Source: Desmodus rotundus (lineage: Eukaryota; Chordata; Mammalia; Chiroptera; Phyllostomidae). From it: a stretch of 64,000 nucleotides of DNA. Below are positions 55,282-64,000 of this stretch, one piece after another (positions within the stretch are counted from its first letter, which is position 1; the number at the start of each line of letters is the position of its first letter). Location of the stretch: NCBI RefSeq assembly GCF_022682495.2, contig NC_071398.1:11042934-11106933 (forward strand), read 5' to 3'. Under the pieces are notes generated by a model. The model saw only the letters and a list, made by a program, of their open reading frames with translations. It was not told where the DNA came from and searched no databases. Made by a program: the position numbers and the translations under genes.

Positions 55282-56510
55282 CTTGTTCGCAGACCTGAAC
55301 CTACTCACACTTACTCAAGTGATACAGGAATCCCAGATTTGTGTCCCTTCCCTTAGGCAAGGATGCTGGATTCAGCCACGCAGACCAGCCTGCACTATTC
55401 CAGGAAGAGTCTGCATGCACTGGCAACCTGGGAACCAGGCAACAACGCAACTTGAAACCGGAGTCCTGTTGGAACGGGGCAGTGCTGTTTGTGGAATGGA
55501 GTGCACGGTTCTCTCTGCTGTTCTCCGCCATTTATTATTGGTGTTGTTACCACCGCTGAGGCTATGCTGGCCGGGCTGCTGCTGTTTGTTGTCTCTGTTC
55601 AGAGTTTCCATAAATTCAGCTTGCCCGTGGACAGCGAGAGTTCTCCCATTCAGCTTCTACAGCCGTCAACTTCCTCCTGTGCCTCTTAACTCGGGTTTCT
55701 GAAACAATCTGATCAGTTGACCTCTGGTTCCCATGTTTTATGTTCGCCTGTGCCTTGTTGCCTCCTAGTACCCAAAGGTGCCTCCCCACCCCCGTGTCTG
55801 GCTCTCAGTACAGGTCTGATGAGCTGAGATGGGGTTTGTGTGATACAAAAGAATGTGTGGGTGGGCATTGGCTATAAATCATTCCAGGTAGTTTTGCTAA
55901 GTAAGGGCTAATACATATATATTACTGAAAGTTAAAATGACTTCAAATTGTTTCTAATAGAGATACATTTCATATTTTTCAGTTACTGATATGAGCAGGA
56001 TACCAAGTTTTATTTGCATTATGTTCAAAATGGCAAACATGAAAATTTATGTGAAATACATCAAAGGGGTATCTGTGAAATTGAACACTGGTTATCCCTG
56101 TAGGAATCTATAAAGTTCACCTATATTATTCTCTCTCTCTTTTTCTTTGTGTTTGTAAAAGTTCAAGTACTTACAATGATCAGACAATTATATTTATATG
56201 AGGCCAACAATTATGTGTACTTCATATATTTAGTTTTATCTATATTATTATATTTTATATTATATCATTGTCATATTTTATGTATTTTAATTTTTATGTA
56301 CAATCTCTAGTTCTTTATTTCTATGACATTAAATATGGCACTCCTGATAATACTTAAATTTTAGTCATATAATATTAAACATAAGCAAACATATATATAA
56401 TATCTAGTATTAAAGATGATTTGTAACTTTTGGAACTAATATAAATCAACCAAGCCATAACTTTTCAATATTTATAGTATTTAATATAAGTGTGCATATT
56501 TAGTTGACAT
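55282..56510. other. Unique DNA, no gene recognised
   Basis: 55300-55700 is GC-richer and contains overlapping ORFs (139 codons at 55283-55702 and shorter ones on both strands) without a recognisable domain. From 55900 the DNA is very AT-rich. Confidence 0.5.
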
Positions 56511-56527
56511 GAATAAATTGCTTTAAA

Positions 56528-56725
56528 GATTTTATTCATTTATTTTTAGACAGAGGAGAAGGGAGGGAGAAAGAGAGGGAAACAGCAATGTGTAGTTGTC
56601 TCTAATGCACCCCCTACTGGGGGCCTGGCCCACAACCTGGCCATGTGCCCTGACTGGGAATCGAACCAGCGACCCTTTGGTCCCCAGGCCGGTACTCAAT
56701 TCACTGAGCCACATCAGTCAGGGCC
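56528..56725 (-). mobile_element. VES SINE
   Basis: Canonical copy: minus-strand GGCCCTGACTGATGTGGCTC, CGCTGGTTCGATTCCCAGTC, AGGGCACATGGCCAGG, CCCCCAGTAGGGGGTGCATT and a CCTCCCTTCTC body. Flanked by 17-bp repeats at 56511-56527 and 56726-56742 (GAATAAATTGCTTTAAA and GAATAAATATCTTTAAA) with two mismatches. Confidence 0.97.
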
Positions 56726-56742
56726 GAATAAATATCTTTAAA

Positions 56743-57470
56743 TGTATACACCAAGAGCTATCCTCATCAAAACCTAAATTTTATAAAATAATTTATTGTT
56801 TATTCTTAAAAGGCAAAAACGCATTATTACCATGGCAAGAACCAGCTGAAGGATCCATGACACTTCAGGGCTCAGCTCTAGCTTGAGTCCTCTTTGACCT
56901 CCCCCCAGCCTGTTCAGGGTCACCATCCCAGCATTCCATGAGAGGGCGAGATGGAGCCAGTGTTCCTCTTTCTCATCATTGTCACCACCTCCATCACCAA
57001 GCTACAGAATATGCATAATTATGGAGCATGAGAAATTGTGTGTGTGTGTGTATGATAAACTCCTTTGCTTATTGTGTTAGAATGAATCGTCTAAGCAGCA
57101 GACACCGAGACAGAAAGAACCAGAAAAGATTTTAGGGGAAAGGCCTGTGTGAGACAAAAGGAGGAGGGAGCTGGAGAGGCTGAGATAGCAATGGAGCTCT
57201 GTCTCGGAGGGAAGGAGGAGCTTGGGACTTTAGGCGGAAGCGTCCTAGATAGCTGTGCCTCCTAAAAAAGATTGGGCAAGATTATCAGGATATCCTTCCA
57301 CCAAAATGCGCTGTTTGACGTGTTCTGTTTTTTTCCCAGAAATGAACATGCTTTCTTTTTAAGAGCAAAAGACTTTCATAAAAGAAATATGCCAAATGGT
57401 CTCCAAAGTGGCCTGGAGAAATTAGTTCATCCTTCAAATGCAAAGTCTTACTGATAACAGCTACAAGCAT
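56743..57470. other. Mostly unique DNA, no gene seen
   Basis: A short L2-like passage may occur at 56855-56920 (ACACTTCAGGGCTCAGCTCT). A (TG)n run lies at 57039-57052. No gene. Confidence 0.45.
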
Positions 57471-57493
57471 TTTTTTTTTTTTTTTTTTTTTTT
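57471..57493. repeat. Poly-T run
   Basis: A run of 23 or more T's, not obviously the tail of a recognised SINE or L1. Confidence 0.95.
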
Positions 57494-60405
57494 ACTCAAG
57501 GCAGCTATAAATAAAGAAGACTATCATGTGACTTCATTTCCACATTGCTGTTAGGGCAAACTAGCTCCCCATAACACTTCTTCCTTTCTTTTTCCCCTTG
57601 CATGGGGGAAAAAAATCAAATATCTGTTAATGAGCATTTGGTGAAGTGTAATGAATACAGTCTAATTTACTAATTGAGGCTCATTCCACAACTCTCCAGC
57701 AATAAGCATCTTAATGTGCTTAACTACAAGTGTCCAAAATAGTTATTGAGATGTGTGGAAATTTCCCATTTTGTGTGTTAAAACTTTGATACTGTCACAA
57801 TTTGATTAATTGAGGGAAAATATTTCCTTTTTCACTGACAAAGAAAAAATATAAAAGCATGAATATCATACAATTACATCTTTTAAAATGAACTAAATGG
57901 CAAGTAACAGCCCAATAAATAAAGCATTTTTGAAATGATTTTTAATGCAATGAACACTGACTTCAGTTTTTATGCAATGCCTAGCAAACTGACATTAGGG
58001 CATTTTCTACTTAGCATGTTTAAGGAATATAATATTAGTCAATATTTGATCAATTATAGAAAGCAGAAAGACAAAGTCACCCTTTCTAGTTTCAGCCAAG
58101 TTGATTTTCTTCCCTTTAAGTGTTCGTTTAAGTTGAAATTGGCCAGAGTCATTCATTAGGTCAAAAACCTTTCTGTTTCTGTGTGTGTCTCCCTCTTTCC
58201 CAGCCATTGTGCTTCCTTCCTAGAAGGCTTCATTCCTATGAAAATAAGAATAATTTCTTAAAATGTTGCCCTACCATCACTCCTTTTGAAAGACATGCTT
58301 CGATCCTTGTGCTTTGCCATGAAATGGTAGTCTTTTTACTCTGGTTTCAGAAAGAGTCCTTGGGTTAATTTTGATGCACTTTGTTTAGCTGTGATTGGGT
58401 GTTATCTCAACCAATCATTGCGAAAGGGAGCGCCATACTCGGATTGTACTGGCCTAAGTCACACGCTTGCCTCTGCACTGGGAGTAGACCCATCACTCAC
58501 ACTGCAAGACTAGGGGTGGGTAGCTCTCCTGAGTGGGCATGGGTATGAGACAGACATAAATAAGGGACATCTACTATAGCAAATGGCCGGGATGATTAGA
58601 CCAAATCATCACATCCTTTTTTCAAAGCAAAAGTAAACACTTTGCCAGGCTAGCCAATCATGGGGAATGGCTAAAATCCATCCTTGGAACCATCACAATT
58701 CCCCTGGTCTCACCTGGCTATGCCATTTTGAGAAATGCGGGGTACAGTTTCCCCTAAATTATGTGGCCCAGATTTCCTCAACCAAAAAGTGCAAGTGACA
58801 TTCTCTGCAATAGCTCTAGAAAATACACTGTGATGCCCCAAGGAAAAACAGTTATGTTAGTGTTAATCACTAATGTTTCCACACAGAGATGAGCATCTCG
58901 TCCTAATGAAGGCAAATGCATTTTTTATATTCATTTTGTTTCCTTTTTAATATGTTTATCTAGAACAACTCAGTCCCTGGCAAGAAGTAAGGAACTCTGT
59001 CTGTAGATTATTTCCTGTTCTATCTGCCGTAAGATTTTTGTTCCTCAGCGTTAGTCCAAACCTCCCACTCACTAGCTATAGGAGTAAAGTCAGTGTGTTT
59101 CAGAAATCCTTTATATCAGTGCACAATCAGCAAGCCACTTGTAATTGCCAAGGAACCCCAACAAGCATAATTATACATATTTATAGACACACATCTATTA
59201 GCAGGATGTGCCCAACTTCTGTATATCAACGGAAAGGACAGCTTCAAGTTATGCGAAGACCTCTTACCATGAATGGGTATGGTATTGATGTGGGGAGAAC
59301 AAGTGAATGAAAGAGACTCATTAGATATTATAAAGAAGTGCAGTGTTTGTGGAAGAGTATTGACTGAGAGCCAAGAAACTAAAGCTGCTTCAATGTAACG
59401 ATGCTGGACCAGACGAGTCACTTAGTACATTAGATCTCCTTTCATCTTATCTGCAACATTAATGTTTTTATGCCAGAGTTGTTTCTCATCTCTATTGGCT
59501 TTGTCATTTTTCTTTCCATGTCATAAAAGTGCTATGACACGTGTCTTTATTTCGATGCATTATTTGTTAAAATGTTGTTCCCTCTTTTTCTCACCCTTCC
59601 TGATATCAGATTTGAAAACTTATGCCCTATGCCGTCTAGATGGCAGGGCTAAAATCTGTTGATAAGAATCAATTTGGCAAGGCAACATTTATTACAGTAA
59701 TGAAGGAAATAATTTTTAAATATCGAACAGGAGCTAAAGATGTTTTAATATAAGTAAAAGATGTTGCAGACATTTTGATGCATATGCATAAGATGATCAT
59801 AATTGTTTTTCCATGGGATAAGGTAAAATTACATTATTAGGGCAAAAACAGTATTTCTAGAGACTGGTCAGAGACATGTTGCAAAGAAAATCATTTTCAA
59901 ACTGGGAAAGTAATGAAGAGGTATCCACCTTCGTTGGACTTCCTCATTGTGCAGAATTTCTGAACATCCTTAAAACAATTATCTGATTTGCTCAGTAAAC
60001 AGTGCTTAAACTTTCAGAGAGGACAATGCCTATTCATCTTTGGACATGTGTGCCGAAGTGGTTTAAAGGGGTGGGAGATGTCAAGGCCTGCTGGTTGTAG
60101 GATGGACATCAGTCCTCGTGGGAACTATTGGGCCCCAAGAGCATCTGCAACAGACAAAGACCTGCCAGGGCAAAGAAAAGGGCTCATCTGATGCTGTTCC
60201 TCAAAAATGGTAGCGAGCAACAACATCGATGGGAAAAAACAAGCAAACGAAAAATCCCCAAACAAACAAACATGGCCAGGCACCTAAAACTTGACCTACC
60301 CAAGAAATCAAAGGATATTGGTAGAGAAATGGATTCTAATCAAATTGGAATGAGTTGCCTTTTGTAGGCATGCGCCGGCAATCTCTCAACCATCAAGCAA
60401 GTGGA
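57494..60405. other. Unique DNA, possible conserved element inside
   Basis: 57600-57840 looks like a conserved non-coding element (reported separately). 58380-58760 may contain an unidentified old repeat. ORFs of up to 101 codons lack recognisable features. Confidence 0.5.
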
Positions 60406-60409
60406 AATA

Positions 60410-60640
60410 ATGGAACCAATGGCTGACATCAGAGCTATTTGGTTCAAATTCCAGTGCTCACGTTTTCAAGGGGAGCCAACCTGAACAACTTACCCTTGAA
60501 GTCTGAGGTCCCTCCTCTGTAAAATGGGAACAATAATTATTAATTCAGGGTCTCTATAATGGTTACTTTGAAATTAAATAAGATAATGCATGTAAAACGC
60601 TCAGCTCAGAAAAGGCATTCAATATATTTTGGGTGTTTCT
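60410..60640 (+). mobile_element. MIR SINE
   Basis: CCTCCTCTGTAAAATGGGAA, TGAAATTAAATAAGATAATG, CATGTAAAACGCTCAGCTCA and GGCATTCAATATAT give a well-kept MIR. It is the clearest MIR in the window. Confidence 0.9.
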
Positions 60641-60783
60641 TTTTCTGTCATTTGTAGGAAGAGAGTCCTCTCAGATGATATGATTCTTGAAGTTGAAAAG
60701 AACCTAATGCTATATAAACCGCATAATATAATAAAATAAAATGATCTGTCTACCTATCTGCCTGTTAGTCTATCTATCTACTA

Positions 60784-61155
60784 TGGGCTGAATGTTTTGG
60801 TCCCCCAAAATGCATTTTGAAGCCCTAACCACCCCTTTCCCATTATGATAGCATTTGGAGATAGGGCTTTAGGACATAATTAGGTCATAAGGTTGGGGCC
60901 CTCATAATGGAATTAGTGGCCTTACAAAAGTAAGAAGTAATTCATTCTCTCTCTCTTTCTCTCTCTCTCTCTCCCTCCTCCCCTACTCAAGACAAGGCCT
61001 CATGGAAACATAGTAAGAAGGTGGTCGACCACAAGCCAGGGGGAGGGTCATCACCAGATTGATTTGGTCTTGGAATTCCCAGCTTCCCGTAAATGTATGT
61101 TGTGTAAGTCACCCTGTCTACTGTACTTTGTTACAGCAACCTGGTAGGCTCATAC
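60784..61155 (+). mobile_element. MST-type ERVL-MaLR LTR
   Basis: TGGGCTGAATGTTTTGGTCC, GCATTTTGAAGCCCTAACCA, GATAGCATTTGGAGATAGGG, TCATAATGGAATTAGTGGCC, CACAAGCCAGGGGGAGGGTC, CTTGGAATTCCCAGCTTCCC and AGTCACCCTGTCTACTGTAC follow the MSTA/MSTB-class LTR almost end to end. It includes a (CT)n expansion at 60949-60978. Coding capacity none. I could not find a matching 5-bp duplication. Confidence 0.85.
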
Positions 61156-61403
61156 ACTATATAATTACTTTATTGCAAATTGCCAGTAATGTATATCTCT
61201 CCCTGTCCTTGCCACTACAATGTAGGATTCCCATTACACATACAGTATAAAGCACATCGTGAGATCATCTCTAGAATATGCCAATGATCTATGAGTTTTC
61301 TCTTTTATGTCAACTTCTGAGACCAGGAAACTCCACTTTTAGCAATTCAGATTCAGCAGGAATATCAACTACTTCAAATTTCTCAGTGATAGGGCTTTTT
61401 AAA

Positions 61404-61600
61404 TTTATTTTTATTTTTAGAGAGAGGAGAAGAGAGGGAGAAAGAGAGGGAGAGAAACATCAGTGTGTGCTTGCCTCTCCCACACCCCTTACCAGGCATC
61501 TGGCCTGCAACCCAGGCATGTGCCCTGACTGGGAATCAAACCCGTGACCCTTTGGTTCACAGGCCAACACTCAATCCAAAGAACCACAGCAGCCAGGGCA
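61404..61600 (-). mobile_element. VES SINE with perfect 17-bp duplication
   Basis: Minus-strand head GCCCTGGCTGCTGTGGTTCT, GTCACGGGTTTGATTCCCAG, TCAGGGCACATGCCTGGG, CCTCTCTTCTCCTCTCTCT body and AAAATAAAAATAAATTTAAA-like tail. The flanking TGATAGGGCTTTTTAAA at 61387-61403 and 61601-61617 is identical, so the copy is among the younger SINEs here. Confidence 0.97.
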
Positions 61601-61617
61601 TGATAGGGCTTTTTAAA

Positions 61618-63690
61618 AATCTGTTGATCTTCAATACTGTTACTAATTGAGTACATAGCAAGTGCACAATAAATACCTGTAAGATGAACAAGTGAATTCA
61701 CAAATTTATTTTTAAATCAGGAAATGCTCCTTGCTCCTCAATATGGTCCAAAATTTCCCTTTATTATAAGCAAAACATATCATAGACATTATCTCTCCTT
61801 CTCACACAGACACACAGAGCTCCTGGTCAAAAGTTATGTGCGTTCAATGACTACAGCTTTACCTGGCACTTTGCACTCCTCCCAGAGGAAAGCTGCCCCC
61901 GCCTTGCTCCGCCCTGCCCCCCCCACCCCCCGGTCTCTCAGTCACTGCACACAGTCTCTGAGCCGACTCACCCCTTTTTGGCTGGCCATGCTCTTACACA
62001 TATTTGCATTCCCAGCCCAGGCACCTTTGTCCCTAAGCCTCCTTCTGGGGAATCTTTAAAGATGACTTTTCCCTAGTGGGCCTCAGTACCTTTCTCCTCC
62101 CAGCATTTCCTGCTCCACCTCACCCCAGCCCCTGGGTTTATAAAACCGTAGCAGCCTTTGTCTCAGGCTCCCTCCACAGAGATAATGCCCACATCTATGC
62201 TGATGCAATTGGCTCTCTACCCAAGTGCTGACTTACAGGGCAAACAGGACATCAGGGGAGCCAGCAGTGTCTCCTCTTGCTTATCCTACTACTGTGGTGA
62301 GTGATGAAATGCTTGACTGTTACTTCCATTTTTTTTTGTTTTATTGCTTTAATCAACTACTATGACACTGGAAAGCTCAGCTCTTTCCTGCTCAGCTGTG
62401 CTATACACGCACACAGTGGCTAGCATTAGGATATTCCTCATTTTTAAAAAATTCCAGTCTCCATGGTACTTGTCTAAACATTCCATTAGAGTGTGTGGAT
62501 TTTATACACTGGATCTCTCCAGCTATCTGTAACTTTTCCTATGGAACTGAACTTCAAGAAATCCTGAGATCTTAATAAAGACAATTTCTTTATGACTTTT
62601 TAAAGAGAATATTGCATACATAACATGGACAGCAGAATTTTGACTACAGGCAAGTCCAATCTAATTGCATCCCACCACAGATTTGGGGGAGGGAGCCCAG
62701 ATGACATCCATGTGCAGTAGCAAGTGTTAAGCAAATCCTCAAGCCTGGCAAAATAACCAGTTGGAAGAGAAATTGGAGATCAAGAGCGATGACACAATAA
62801 AACATAAACAAGTCAGGATGCCTCTGGAATTGCTATGATAGACTTCTGCAGATTCGGTTCTGATCTTCCTGGCAGCCCGAGTGAAACTGGAAATACGATC
62901 AATTACGTAGCTCTCCTTTTATACAAAGAGGAAATGTGCACAACACTCAGGGAAAGCCCGTATTTCCCACCAGTTCTCCCTTAAAGTTTTCACATGGTGC
63001 TTTGTAATGGGATGTGGATGAATGCATGCACTTTACAGGAAAAGAAGGCCTTACATACAGGAGCAAAAAAATGATTGACAACCAAAATCAGGGTTAACAT
63101 GTGCCAGGTTAGAGAGGTCAAATGAAATGACTTTGAAAATGAGTGCGGTAGATCCTTTGGCACGTCCTTGTATTTGTAGAATTCATCCCTTACACTTTCT
63201 CAAGGATAAGTCACACATTCCTTAAGCAGAAGGGCCACAGGCTAATTGGTATGACCACCAATATAGTGTGAGGACCTCATCACCTCTACAGCCAGAGTGA
63301 TGGAAAAAAGAGTGTCACAGATTTAATTACCCAAGAGGAACATAAATCATTTTTTTTCTCTCCTACAACCCACCTGGTCTAGTCTCACATCTTACTCAAT
63401 GGCCAAGGCCAGCAACTGGTCCTCTGTGTGGGAGAAATGTCTGAGGGACCACTAGGTCACTGTGTGGCTTCTCTTCCCTGACTTTCGAGGTCCCCATCTG
63501 TTAAAATGAAGACTGGAAAACACAGTCCCTGTCAGCATCAGGGTTTGGTGATTTGATGGGTAGTCACGTCCTTCAGGGGTTTTTCTGGCCGAAGCTCCTG
63601 GGAAAGACCCCACAGATTTTCTGAGTGACATCATTGCACTGCTGAGAGTCAGAAGCATGGGGAATCTAGCGTTTCGAGAAGAGGTCAGAG
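61618..63690. other. Unique DNA, no gene seen
   Basis: The 111-codon ORF at 61724-62059 lies in a C-rich stretch (61908-61933) and has no recognisable domain. A very weak L2-like passage may occur near 62010-62070. Confidence 0.5.
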
Positions 63691-63694
63691 AAAC

Positions 63695-63800
63695 AGCAAC
63701 GACTTATTGAACACCTTAGATGGGCATGGCATTGTTCTACGTGCTTGTCAACACTTATCCTATTTTCATTCTAACTTACCAGATGAGAACCTATAGCTCC
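63695..63800 (-). mobile_element. MIR SINE fragment
   Basis: ACTTATTGAACACCTTAGAT, CATTGTTCTACGTGCTTGTC and CTTACCAGATGAGAACCTAT follow reversed MIR. Confidence 0.65.
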
Positions 63801-64000
63801 TGTGGTTACTAAACCTACTTGAAACTCTTGGGGAAAGACAGAGTTTTCAATTCTAAGGGGTAACTTTAGAGTTTGTACCAAACATCATTCTAAAGGAAAG
63901 GCTTTCAGGGTATATAGTCTTAGAAACAGCAGTATCAGCACTAGCTGGGAAATTTGTTAGACATTCAAATGTTCGGGTCCAACTGCAAGCCTCAGAGTCA

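Noticed and set aside
55283..55702. ORF of 139 codons in a GC-richer stretch, considered as a possible exon or LTR
   Set aside because: Several overlapping frames on both strands are also open, no protein family is recognised and there are no clear LTR ends.
58380..58760. Possible old LTR or L1 leader segment
   Set aside because: The wording feels repeat-like (CCAATCATTGCGAAAGGGAG), but I cannot tie it to a family or define its ends.
1..64000. CRISPR arrays, operons, ribosome binding sites, phage or other prokaryotic systems
   Set aside because: Dense mammalian SINE, LINE and DNA transposon content, short ORFs and CpG depletion show nuclear mammalian DNA; no regularly spaced direct repeats of CRISPR type occur.

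Overview
This is mammalian nuclear DNA with no recognisable cellular protein-coding gene, no exon I would defend and no intact RNA gene. It is almost certainly from a bat. The strongest evidence is eleven copies of a roughly 200-bp SINE with a tRNA-like head, a motif close to TCAGTCAGGGCAC, a pyrimidine-rich body and an AAAATAAATA-type tail, which matches the bat VES family. Bat-type L1 3' ends and short hAT and mariner elements of kinds known from bats agree with this. I saw no HeliBat-type Helitron, which weakly argues against a vespertilionid such as Myotis and fits another microbat lineage. That placement is an inference. All ORFs are short (216 codons at most), and the longest ones lie in repeats or are uncharacterised.

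Layout. 1-9 kb: mostly unique AT-rich DNA with faint MIR/L2 relics, an eroded hAT element and a 200-bp GAAA microsatellite. 9-16 kb: an L1 tail, an MLT1-type LTR, three VES SINEs (one splitting an old L1 tail), a MER30-like hAT element and L1 fragments. 16-19.4 kb: a long decayed L1 with a younger L1 tail nested in it and a SINE at its end. 19.4-27 kb: unique DNA with a Tigger-like element near 22 kb. 27-36.5 kb: several L1 3' ends in both orientations, a hAT MITE with its target-site duplication, MER5A and MER20-like elements, a complete short Tigger-like element and a SINE with a clean duplication. 36.5-47 kb: old L1 tails, MIR/L2 and a short 5S rRNA-derived insert between perfect 19-bp repeats. 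47.5-49 kb: MER5A next to a probable solo retroviral LTR. 50-51 kb: an L1 with an inverted 5' part beside a textbook mariner MITE. 51-64 kb: unique DNA, some of it looking like conserved non-coding sequence, with four more SINEs, an MST-type LTR and MIR.

The elements do not form a pathway. The window reads as an intergenic or intronic region built by successive insertions whose relative ages can be read from nesting and target-site duplications. Family names are recalled from memory of consensus sequences, not from a database search, and repeat boundaries are approximate unless a duplication is described. I found no convincing new biological system. The most unusual items are the 5S-derived insert, the 5'-inverted L1 and a perfect 15-bp inverted repeat inside the LTR.
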